Below are positions 1 through 4,802 of a stretch of 8,835 nt of DNA, in pieces. The number at the start of each line of letters is the position of its first letter. Within the stretch, counting starts at the first letter, position 1. The position numbers and the translations under genes were made by a program. This stretch comes from CAZHYV01 sp964537055 (lineage in GTDB: Bacteria > Myxococcota_A > Polyangia > Palsa-1104 > JAEUJZ01): positions 1 through 8,835 of the forward strand of contig CAZHYV010000018.1 in NCBI GenBank assembly GCA_964537055.1, read 5' to 3'. Below the pieces are notes generated by a model, which ran no database searches, was not told where the DNA came from, and saw only the letters and a list, made by a program, of their open reading frames with translations.

Positions 1-1
1 G

Positions 2-193
2 ACGGGGCGTTGCCTGCGGGAAACGGGCGAGGCGGTGGAGTGTGAACTTGCACACGCTGACCTTGACACGCAGATACGCGAATTTCAAGAGGCGAGGGAC
101 GCATACGACGCGAAGATCAAGGCACTGATAGCGAGGCAATCGTCGGCGGCTGCGACCTTCGCTAAGTTCAACGGGAACGGGAGGCATAAATGA
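2..193 (+). CDS. Partial helical phage protein, C-terminal part
   Basis: This reading frame is open from the left edge of the window to a TGA at 191-193, so only the last 63 residues are seen and the start lies outside. The visible part is rich in Ala, Glu, Arg and Lys with a heptad-like pattern (LDTQIREFQEARDAYDAKIK), which suggests a helical or coiled-coil C-terminus, and it ends in a Gly/Asn/Arg tail. The stop overlaps the next start as ATGA at 190-193, the junction style used throughout this region, which supports it as a real gene. I do not recognise the family and assign no function. Confidence 0.6.
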   Translation, partial: TGRCLRETGEAVECELAHADLDTQIREFQEARDAYDAKIKALIARQSSAAATFAKFNGNGRHK

Positions 194-399
194 CGAAAGA
201 TGAAGCTAGAGAGGCGGCGTGGAAGAAGTTAAACATTAACGGATGGCGGCTAATGATTAACGGCACGACTCGCCAGCGGCAAGCCACTGAAGCCTGTGAT
301 GAAATGTTTAATGCGGGGTACGACTTCGCCAAGAGCGAGAGCAACGAGGCAAGGGCGGATTGGGAAGCGATTCAACGAGAGCAGAGTACAAACCGATGA
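190..399 (+). CDS. Small hypothetical phage protein (69 aa)
   Basis: The ATG at 190 is preceded by a strong Shine-Dalgarno, GGAGG at 180-184, five bases away, and overlaps the previous stop as ATGA. The protein is short, charged and predicted helical, with several Trp and Lys/Arg residues and an acidic, Arg-rich C-terminal half (EARADWEAIQREQ). It has no signal peptide, membrane segment or Cys motif. Its stop at 397-399 overlaps the next start as ATGA. The gene is well supported by its start signals and by tight coupling on both sides, but the family is not recognised. Small soluble proteins like this commonly belong to the accessory pool of phage genomes. Confidence 0.65.
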   Translation: MTKDEAREAAWKKLNINGWRLMINGTTRQRQATEACDEMFNAGYDFAKSESNEARADWEAIQREQSTNR

Positions 400-719
400 C
401 AAACGAAGAAATTAACCGCTATATCCACGAGCAGATAATGGGGAAGTGTGCTCATCCGAACCGAAGGAGATACATCAATCCCGGTCCCGTTTTTACAGAA
501 CGATGTACAGACTGCTATAGATTGGCAACGGTTCCTGACTACTGCTCCGACGACAGCCCTCGTCGGTTGCTGAATGAGGTTGTAGTTTGTCTATTACAAC
601 GGCTACCCATTCCAATCGATGAACGCATGCCCAGTGTGTTTTACAACGAAGTCGGATTTCCCGCATCCGCCGAACAGATAGCAAGAGCCTGTGTCGAGGC
701 TCACAAGGAGGGCAAATGA
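396..719 (+). CDS. Hypothetical protein with Cys/His motif, possibly Phage_ABA_S-like (107 aa)
   Basis: I chose the ATG at 396 because it forms an ATGA overlap with the upstream stop; a TTG at 360 in the same frame would overlap that gene by 40 bases. The N-terminal third has a possible zinc site: Cys-Ala-His near residues 18-20 and a CTDC pair near residues 37-40. The second half, with PDYCSDD, a helix, and then ASAEQIARACVEA, resembles the layout of the Phage_ABA_S sandwich domain found in many small phage proteins. That match is from memory of the family pattern and is tentative. Function is unknown. The next gene starts at 716 in another ATGA overlap, so translation is probably coupled. 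Confidence 0.6.
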   Translation: MTNEEINRYIHEQIMGKCAHPNRRRYINPGPVFTERCTDCYRLATVPDYCSDDSPRRLLNEVVVCLLQRLPIPIDERMPSVFYNEVGFPASAEQIARACVEAHKEGK

Positions 720-1048
720 CACAACCACAGCTTTTCACCAATCCGGCAACACCAAAGCCGCCGCCTGACACCCGAGAGATCGCGAGACGGCGAACGGGCA
801 CGAAAAAACGCGACATCCTGCGGGCGTTAATGCGGTCGCTGCTAGACGGGCCTGTGTCGGCTGATGCCTGGGCTATCGAGCGGGGTTATTCGATTTTATC
901 AGTACGACCACGAATGAGCGACTTGAAGAACGCGGGGCTTATCTATGAATGCGGTACTGCTAAAACGGTTGATGGCAATCCGCAGAATGTGTTTCGTGTG
1001 ACAGAGAGCGTGGGAAGGGCGGTGCCGAAGCAATTGACGAAACATTAA
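716..1048 (+). CDS. Small winged-helix-like DNA-binding protein (110 aa)
   Basis: The ATG at 716 has an excellent Shine-Dalgarno (AAGGAGG, four bases upstream) and overlaps the previous stop. After a Pro-rich N-terminus (residues 1-20) and a basic stretch (ARRRTGTKKRD), the core has two helices (DILRALMRSLLDG and SADAWAIERGY). These lead to LSVRPRMSDLKNAGLIYE and a β-like segment ending in VFRV. The R-x-R-[IM]-S-x-L-x-x-x-G-L-I pattern is typical of the recognition helix and wing start of small phage winged-helix proteins that sense start and end of helix-turn-helix modules. It is likely a DNA-binding protein; whether it regulates transcription or assists replication or packaging cannot be told. 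The C-terminal tail is basic. Confidence 0.6.
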   Translation: MTQPQLFTNPATPKPPPDTREIARRRTGTKKRDILRALMRSLLDGPVSADAWAIERGYSILSVRPRMSDLKNAGLIYECGTAKTVDGNPQNVFRVTESVGRAVPKQLTKH

Positions 1049-1061
1049 CGAGGGCGGGACT

Positions 1062-1241
1062 GTGAACGACCTTGACGGCGAACTGGAAGCATTGGCAATC
1101 AGATCCGAGAGCATAGCGGATGCGGCACTCGCTCAGGAGTGGTGGGAAGCACAGGCGGCGGTGGTGAGACGAAAGTATGAAATACAACCTGATTCACGTG
1201 ATGAAGTGGTTCAACCAACACGGCCTCGCTCCGGTCGCTGA
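1062..1241 (+). CDS. Small acidic/helical hypothetical protein (59 aa), GTG start
   Basis: A GTG at 1062 follows a purine-rich Shine-Dalgarno-like stretch (GAGGGCGGG, from 1050) and opens a frame to a TGA at 1239-1241. The first 40 codons encode a plausible helical protein (LDGELEALAIRSESIADAA, then EWWEAQAAVVRRKYE), while the last 20 overlap the nuclease gene that starts at 1177. The ORF fills what would otherwise be a 128-base gap in a region where genes abut or overlap, which is the main argument for it. The product is not recognised. A 65-base overlap is long for this genome, so the nuclease may start at the in-frame ATG at 1201 instead. Confidence 0.45.
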   Translation: MNDLDGELEALAIRSESIADAALAQEWWEAQAAVVRRKYEIQPDSRDEVVQPTRPRSGR

Positions 1242-1494
1242 GTACGCCTTTCACCCGAAGCGTAAATGGCGGTTCGATTTCGCGTGGCCTGATGATCGCG
1301 TGGCGTTAGAGGTCGAGGGCGGCATCTGGACAAACGGACGGCATACGCGGGGAAGCGGATACCTGAAAGACCTGGATAAGTACAACTCGGCGGCTGTCGC
1401 GGGGTGGCGGGTGCTGAAAACAACGCCAAGTGAGTTATGTATGCCGGAAACGGTGGAGATGGTCAAGGCGGCATTGAATGATGAAAATAACTGA
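1177..1494 (+). CDS. Compact PD-(D/E)XK-type endonuclease (105 aa)
   Basis: The sequence shows the core of a small phage nuclease. EYAFHPKRKWRFDFAWPDDRVALEVEGG (residues 22-49) supplies an Asp at 34 and the Glu-Val-Glu at 45-47 expected for metal binding. It is followed by GRHTRGSGY, a helix with Lys68-Tyr69 (DLDKYN), and the closing strand GWRVLKTTP (77-84). This order matches the single-domain endonuclease-fold proteins, related to Vsr/DUF559/VRR-type enzymes, often found near phage replication or packaging genes, where they cut branched or specific DNA. The substrate cannot be told here. The start could be 1177 or 1201; 1177 lacks a strong Shine-Dalgarno. The 3' end overlaps the next gene by 17 bases, suggesting coupled expression. 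Confidence 0.7.
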   Translation: MKYNLIHVMKWFNQHGLAPVAEYAFHPKRKWRFDFAWPDDRVALEVEGGIWTNGRHTRGSGYLKDLDKYNSAAVAGWRVLKTTPSELCMPETVEMVKAALNDENN

Positions 1495-1684
1495 CATCCA
1501 CTGCACCCGCTGCAACCAATTCCTCGCACAGCGGCAGGGCAACACGCTGATTTATCACAGCTTGCGGCTCGTGATCCCGCATAGGGCCGAGATATTGTGT
1601 CCCGCGTGTGAGTATGTCGCAAGGTTTAGTGCCGATCAGGAAAAGAAAACGGTTGACACAAGAGCTAAACAGGTTCAAAATTAA
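1478..1684 (+). CDS. Small zinc-ribbon protein (68 aa)
   Basis: Two CxxC knuckles are visible: CTRC at residues 9-12 and CPAC in the middle of the protein (C-x2-C, about 30 residues, C-x2-C), with an intervening β-rich stretch (NTLIYHSLRLVIPH). This is a classic zinc ribbon and looks like the Com-like zinc-finger proteins of Mu-type phages, which act as translational activators. That role is not shown here and is only one possibility. The start is ATGATG, so initiation may be at 1478 or 1481. It overlaps the nuclease gene, shares its transcript, and is the last gene before the terminator at 1730-1769. The charged C-terminal tail (EKKTVDTRAKQ) is probably disordered. Confidence 0.55.
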   Translation: MMKITDIHCTRCNQFLAQRQGNTLIYHSLRLVIPHRAEILCPACEYVARFSADQEKKTVDTRAKQVQN

Positions 1685-1729
1685 CCCAACTAGAGCTTAG
1701 GCGTGATGCCTTGCATATCGAGCATAGCG

Positions 1730-1769
1730 GCTCGTTGAACTCGAAAGGGTTCGGCGGGCTTTTCTTTTT
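1730..1769 (+). terminator. Rho-independent terminator after the first gene block
   Basis: The arms 1730-1742 and 1747-1759 pair over 13 positions (G-C, A-T and several G-U pairs) around a GAAA tetraloop at 1743-1746. The hairpin is directly followed by TTTTCTTTTT at 1760-1769. Stem, GNRA loop and U-tract on the + strand make a convincing intrinsic terminator in the 115-base gap between the zinc-ribbon gene and the endolysin. A weaker hairpin (CGAGC/GCTCG, 1719-1734) overlaps its 5' arm and could compete with it. The opposite strand has no U-tract, so termination is expected only for rightward transcription. Confidence 0.7.
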
Positions 1770-1799
1770 GGCGGACACAACATTTTTTGAACGTACCTG

Positions 1800-2713
1800 A
1801 TGACGAAATCGCTTCTTACTCAAGCGGATTTTGAACGAGCTGCGAAGCGTTTGCGGTGTGATATCCCGTCTATTCGTGCCGTCGATGAGGTCGAATCTAA
1901 AGGGAAAGGCTTTTACGCTGATGGATTTCCCACCATTCTTTTTGAGCGTCATATTTTCCGCAAGTACACGAAAGGAAGATATAACCGATCGCACCCGCAT
2001 CTGAGCGGTGAACAGGGCGGGTATGGGGCGGCAGGTGCCAACCAACGCCGTAAATTCAACGAAGCATTTGCATTAGACCCTGAGGCTGCAATGATGGCTT
2101 GCTCGTGGGGACGTTATCAGATAATGGGTTTTAATCACGCCGTTTGTGGTTATGCAACGGTCGGTGAATTTGTGGACGCGATGAAGGAAAGCGAGGGCAA
2201 GCAGTTAGATGCCTTCGTGACGTTTGTTATTAAGAATCGACTCGACAAACATCTTCGCAATAGAGACTGGGCTTCTTTTGCCGAAGGGTACAACGGCAAA
2301 GGGTATCGCGAAAATAAATACGATTCAAAGATGGCGATTGCCTATCGCAGGTATTCGGCTATCCTTTCACTTTCGGCGGCGGACGCTCCGACAAACAACC
2401 CTCAGACGATTGAGCCAACTACGGACGACACCACGCAGACGGCCTCAGATACGCCGCCGCCGACTACCGACCCCGCAACAACGCCGCCTGTTCAGGTAAC
2501 GACAGGGGCGGGAATCACGAATTGGCTGTTTAGCGGCGGGGCGTTGGCATCCGTTGGAGCTTCGGTGTGGGCGTGGGTCACGTCGAATGCGTCAGTGGTG
2601 GCGATAGCGGTTATCTGCGTGACCGTGTTAATTCTCGCGGTGATATTCCGCAAGGCAATATTGGACGCGATACGGCTGCAGGTGAACGCGGACCCGAACA
2701 AGCACAACGTAAC
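1800..2713 (+). CDS. N-acetylmuramidase endolysin with C-terminal membrane anchor (3' end in assembly gap)
   Basis: Residues about 8-188 form a muramidase domain of the DUF3380 type (PF11860) that cleaves the glycan backbone of peptidoglycan. It has the AVDEVESKGKGF motif with Glu32 as the likely catalytic acid, then FPTILFERHIF, HPHLSGEQGGYGAAG, SWGRYQIMGFNH (102-113) and FAEGYNGKGY. A Pro/Thr-rich linker (about 193-236) follows. Then come a moderately hydrophobic stretch (240-260) and a clear transmembrane helix (265-283) with a basic flank (FRKAILDAIRLQ). There is no N-terminal signal peptide, so the anchor is C-terminal. The tail (NADPNKHNV) looks close to its end, but the stop is in or just after the N run; a TAA at 2814-2816 may be it. 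The ATG at 1800 lacks a clear Shine-Dalgarno. Confidence 0.88.
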
Positions 2714-2813
2714 NNNNNNNNNNNNNNNNNNNNNNNNNNNNNNNNNNNNNNNNNNNNNNNNNNNNNNNNNNNNNNNNNNNNNNNNNNNNNNNNNNNNNNN
2801 NNNNNNNNNNNNN
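2714..2813. other. Assembly gap of 100 Ns
   Basis: Exactly 100 undetermined bases lie between the 3' end of the endolysin gene and the spanin-like gene. A round 100 is a usual placeholder for a scaffold join, so its true length is unknown and reading frames must not be carried across it. The two flanks fit together well, since each is part of a lysis module, so the join itself looks sound. Confidence 0.9.
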
Positions 2814-2815
2814 TA

Positions 2816-3160
2816 ATGCTGATCCTCGCAAACATCGTCGGGTTCGTCTCGCTCTATTGGCGGTACTTCGCCACAGGGCTTGCGGTGCTTGTATTGCTTA
2901 TCGCTATCGTGTTCACGTATCGCAGTTGCTCACGCCCCGCGAAACTTGACGAGGCGGCAATTCAAAAGGCACAGAACGCAATCGCTGAGAATGACCGCCG
3001 CAAGATGATCGAGGTCTTAGCCGAGATCGACACGAAGGAAGCCGAGATCGACAGCACCATCAAGCAGATCGAGATGGACCGCGAACGGGCGAAAAAGAAT
3101 TACATCGACAAGACGAACGCGGAACTGGCGGCGGAATTAGAGAGGCGGGCAAGGCAATGA
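2816..3160 (+). CDS. Inner-membrane coiled-coil protein, i-spanin-like (114 aa)
   Basis: The ATG at 2816 overlaps a TAA at 2814-2816 (TAATG), a typical operon junction, so I start here rather than in the ORF that crosses the gap. Residues about 17-35 (RYFATGLAVLVLLIAIVFTY) form one transmembrane helix near the N-terminus. Residues 41-114 are a long charged coiled coil (KMIEVLAEIDTKEAEIDSTI and onward). Short N-terminus, one TM helix and periplasmic coiled coil after an endolysin is the layout of Rz-type inner-membrane spanins, which join the outer membrane to the inner one in the last step of lysis. The call rests on architecture and position, not on a family match. The last 61 bases are overlapped antisense by the HNH gene. 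Confidence 0.6.
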   Translation: MLILANIVGFVSLYWRYFATGLAVLVLLIAIVFTYRSCSRPAKLDEAAIQKAQNAIAENDRRKMIEVLAEIDTKEAEIDSTIKQIEMDRERAKKNYIDKTNAELAAELERRARQ

Positions 3161-3642
3161 AGATTATTACGACGATTATTCTGCTGTTCCTGCTGAGTGG
3201 CCCAACGAACATTGCCTGGCTCATAATGACCGTCCACGTCAATGCGATCAAGTGTGTGTTTAGACGTAGGACATCGCCCGACGCAATCCAAAAACTGTTC
3301 AACGGATGTAAATCGAAACTCGATCCCACGTCCGCCGTAGTCTTTGAACCTCGCTTGATTCGGATTTGTGCATCGCTCCTTTGCAGAATGGTAACTGCGA
3401 AATTCGCGAGAGGGTTTTCTGTTGCGACTTTCCCCGTGAGTAATCGCGTGTTTGCCCGCGATTTCACGAATGTAACACCCGCAGGATCGGACATGACCAG
3501 TAGTCAAATTAGAAGTGGACACGTTCGTAACGTTGCCACAAGAGCACTGACAAGTCCATTGGGTTTTCCCGCCAGTTACGGTGAGTCGGTTAAATGTTTG
3601 GCCAGTTAGATCGCGAAAATTATGAGCATGTTTCATAAGCAT
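3100..3642 (-). CDS. HNH/AP2-like homing-type endonuclease (180 aa)
   Basis: The N-terminal half has a zinc-ribbon pattern, TQWTCQCSCGN with RSCGC (Cys31, 33, 35, 54, 56). The C-terminal half has the core of a phage HNH family: SAKERCTNPNQ, FKDYGGRGIEF, HTLDRIDVDGHYEPGNVRWAT (129-149) and QEQQNNRRN. Proteins of this type are free-standing endonucleases that nick or cut intron- or gap-less target sites and spread by homing. The conserved core ends at about residue 162, whose codon is the antisense of the ATG at 3157. The 18 residues after it are read from the antisense strand of the spanin-like gene, which also supplies the stop. There is no Shine-Dalgarno; a -10 box touches the first ATG, so the ATG at 3636 (Met3) may be the true start. 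Confidence 0.8.
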   Translation of the reverse strand: MLMKHAHNFRDLTGQTFNRLTVTGGKTQWTCQCSCGNVTNVSTSNLTTGHVRSCGCYIREIAGKHAITHGESRNRKPSREFRSYHSAKERCTNPNQARFKDYGGRGIEFRFTSVEQFLDCVGRCPTSKHTLDRIDVDGHYEPGNVRWATQQEQQNNRRNNLHCLARLSNSAASSAFVLSM

Positions 3643-3655
3643 ATTGTATCACACG
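3158..3655 (-). mobile_element. Inserted HNH endonuclease element, inferred limits (498 nt)
   Basis: The limits are inferred from the repeated TGA at 3158-3160 and 3656-3658. Taking out 498 nt joins A3157 to T3656 and gives an ATGA in which the TGA stops the spanin-like gene and the ATG starts the downstream exported protein gene. This is the same overlap style as at 190, 396, 716, 5851 and 8804. The element contains little besides the HNH reading frame and its -10 box, and is antisense to the phage genes. The repeat is only 3 bp, so the exact ends could shift by a few bases. Confidence 0.55.
3643..3651 (-). promoter_or_regulatory. Extended -10 promoter for the HNH gene
   Basis: On the minus strand the bases read TGATACAAT: an extended -10 (TGn followed by TACAAT, 5 of 6 to consensus). 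No good -35 is seen 16-18 bases upstream. The box ends directly at the ATG at 3642 and exactly six bases before the ATG at 3636, so transcription would begin at or near that second ATG, giving a leaderless message. This is an inference from spacing. Confidence 0.45.
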
Positions 3656-4008
3656 TGAGGCCACTAATCCTATTGATTTTAGTGGGGTTAGGTGTTATTG
3701 CAACTGTCCACGGTCAAGAATGCCCGCCTGATAAATTTCCAACGGGGTGCGTGGTTATTTCCCCCGAAGCGGCACGTAAAGCCCTTGCTGACTCCGACAC
3801 GGTGGATGCTCAGAAGAAAGAGATAGCGGTGAAAGATCAGGCAATTGCCGACCTTAAGAAGTTGCTTGACGAGATGCGAATAAATTTCGCGGCTATCAGC
3901 GGAGAGAATACGGCACTGAAGCAGAACGCGGTCAGCGACAGGGCGATCATCGAATTGCTCTTGAAGAACACGCGGAAGAAGTGCTTGCCGCTGACCATTT
4001 GCCTTTAG
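3655..4008 (+). CDS. Exported coiled-coil lysis-module protein, spanin-like partner (117 aa)
   Basis: I start at the GTG at 3655. The product then opens with a compact signal peptide (MRPLILLILVGLGVIATVHG, cleavage likely after Gly20 or Gln21), whereas the ATG at 3622 would add 11 residues read from the HNH gene's 5' end. The mature part has two Cys (ECPPDKFPTGC), then a coiled coil (TVDAQKKEIAVKDQAIADLK), and ends in a basic, Cys-containing tail (NTRKKCLPLTICL). No lipobox is visible, so it is not a typical o-spanin lipoprotein. Before the HNH insertion it probably began with an ATG overlapping the spanin-like gene's stop. Its place after the inner-membrane coiled-coil gene suggests a periplasmic partner in lysis. 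The family is not recognised. Confidence 0.6.
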   Translation: MRPLILLILVGLGVIATVHGQECPPDKFPTGCVVISPEAARKALADSDTVDAQKKEIAVKDQAIADLKKLLDEMRINFAAISGENTALKQNAVSDRAIIELLLKNTRKKCLPLTICL

Positions 4009-4016
4009 GTAACAAT

Positions 4017-4060
4017 ACCTGCCAAGCCTCTTAACAATGCTCAAATGGGCGGGTTTTCTC
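4017..4060 (+). terminator. Possible terminator after the exported protein gene
   Basis: ACCTGCC at 4017-4023 can pair with GGCGGGT at 4048-4054 (7 bp, one G-U), followed by TTTTCTCTT. The loop is 24 bases and may hold further pairing (GCTC/GGGC at 4039-4050 competes). The tail and position, nine bases past the stop, fit a weak intrinsic terminator. Confidence 0.35.
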
Positions 4061-4066
4061 TTAAGT

Positions 4067-4133
4067 TCCTGCGGGGTGCAATACCCGCCGCCCTAGATAA
4101 AACGGGGCACTTTCACGCGGTAACTCCGCAGGA
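4067..4133 (+). ncRNA. Possible structured RNA element in the 4009-4160 non-coding interval
   Basis: TCCTGCGG at 4067-4074 is an exact 8-bp inverted repeat of CCGCAGGA at 4126-4133. The 51 bases between hold further pairing options, such as GTGC 4076-4079 with GCAC 4107-4110. There are also competing local hairpins, GCGGG/CCCGC (4071-4088) and GCGG/CCGC (4117-4129). It resembles a closed multi-branch fold but does not have the arms or T-loop of a tRNA. It could be a regulatory leader for the gene at 4161, or simply chance pairing in GC-rich DNA. Confidence 0.3.
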
Positions 4134-4160
4134 TTATTTCACCGGGAGCATCTATGAACA

Positions 4161-4415
4161 GTGACGGAAGAATTAGCTAATCAGCAGAGATGGAGTGCGG
4201 GCATCGGCGTGATTACCGCGTGTATTGCGGCAACATTGGCGGTGCTTGGCGTGACGCTCGTATTCGGCGGTTACAAGGAAAAGATCGAGGCGAATGTCAA
4301 ACGGATGGACGCATTAGAGACGAATGTCAACCAACGGCTTATTCGCGTCGAGGATAAGGTCGATGAGGTCAAGAACCTGATACTGCAATCGAACGTCAAT
4401 CAGCGGCGAAAGTGA
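4161..4415 (+). CDS. Small membrane protein with coiled-coil tail, holin-candidate (84 aa)
   Basis: GTG at 4161 is the first possible start in this frame, since an in-frame TGA lies two codons before it. The GGGAG at 4144-4148 is 12 bases away, rather far, and better spaced for an 8-codon ORF at 4154. Residues about 13-36 (GIGVITACIAATLAVLGVTLVF) form one transmembrane helix. The rest (EANVKRMDALETNVNQRLIR, then VEDKVDEVKNLI) is a coiled coil. A short protein with one TM segment near a lysin could be a holin or a lysis-associated XhlA-like protein, but in XhlA the helix is C-terminal, so this is only a suggestion. The stop overlaps the next GTG start (GTGA, 4412-4415). Confidence 0.55.
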   Translation: MTEELANQQRWSAGIGVITACIAATLAVLGVTLVFGGYKEKIEANVKRMDALETNVNQRLIRVEDKVDEVKNLILQSNVNQRRK

Positions 4416-4630
4416 ACGTCCTATTTCCGAAACGCGACAACGAGCGGTTGCACAACGCTCGGCAATATCTCAGGCGGGAGATCCGCAACGTTATCAAGCG
4501 TTACGGCGACAACATCACAGGCACGGCACTTCACGACGTGCATCACGAGTTCAAGATAGACAAGGCACTCAGACACCAACGGGAGAACGGGAATGAGTAC
4601 AACAGCGGAACAGGTCAAGGCGTTTTATAA
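4412..4630 (+). CDS. Basic hypothetical protein (72 aa), GTG start
   Basis: The GTG at 4412 overlaps the previous stop as GTGA, which supports translational coupling. The product is strongly basic and probably helical (DNERLHNARQYLRREIRNVI), with a His-rich segment (HDVHHEFKIDKALRHQ) and no membrane or Cys motif. The last 12 codons overlap the next gene, whose ATG at 4593 has a good Shine-Dalgarno, so the C-terminal tail (YNSGTGQGVL) may carry little constraint. A basic small protein could bind nucleic acid, but nothing identifies the family. The call rests on coupling and on the absence of any other good frame over 4416-4592. Confidence 0.5.
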   Translation: MNVLFPKRDNERLHNARQYLRREIRNVIKRYGDNITGTALHDVHHEFKIDKALRHQRENGNEYNSGTGQGVL

Positions 4631-4799
4631 CACGGCGGAGATTCGCCGCATATTCGTGAAACGCCTCGATGACGAGATGTTTGAAAAGGTCGGGCGGGAA
4701 GTCGCTACAATCGGCTATCCGCGAAACGATGACGGCAAACGTGCGGCTATCTGGCAGGGCTTTGAATGGCTCGTCGGTTATCAGCCTATCGGTTATTAA
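4593..4799 (+). CDS. Small hypothetical protein (68 aa)
   Basis: The ATG at 4593 follows GGGAG with a spacing of about seven bases. The protein is compact and looks like a folded α/β domain: an N-terminal helix (TAEQVKAFYNTAEIRRIFVK), an acidic helix (LDDEMFEKVGREVA), and a Trp-rich end (AAIWQGFEWLVGYQPIGY). It has no signal peptide, transmembrane helix or metal motif. It ends three bases before the exonuclease start at 4803, so both probably share one message. Family not recognised; the gene call itself is well supported by start signal and neighbours. Confidence 0.6.
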   Translation: MSTTAEQVKAFYNTAEIRRIFVKRLDDEMFEKVGREVATIGYPRNDDGKRAAIWQGFEWLVGYQPIGY

Positions 4800-4802
4800 A
4801 CG

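Noticed and set aside
1665..2045. Minus-strand ORF of 126 aa opposite the endolysin start
   Set aside because: It overlaps the conserved muramidase domain and the terminator, has no family motif, and lacks start signals.
2567..3160. A 197-aa ORF running across the N run
   Set aside because: It depends on the placeholder length and, before the gap, reads the endolysin gene in the wrong frame. The real gene starts at 2816.
3157..3609. Plus-strand ORF of 150 aa with an apparent signal peptide (MKIITTIILLFLLSG) in an ATGA overlap with the spanin-like gene
   Set aside because: The hydrophobic start is the exact antisense of the conserved QEQQNNRRNN end of the HNH protein, and the rest is antisense of its core. 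The minus-strand frame carries the family motifs, so this ORF is a shadow, even though its ATG may be the remnant start of the original downstream gene.
4067..4133. A tRNA gene in the 4009-4160 interval
   Set aside because: The 8-bp closing stem looks like an acceptor arm, but there is no 5-bp T stem with a GTTC-type loop before the 3' strand and no proper anticodon arm.
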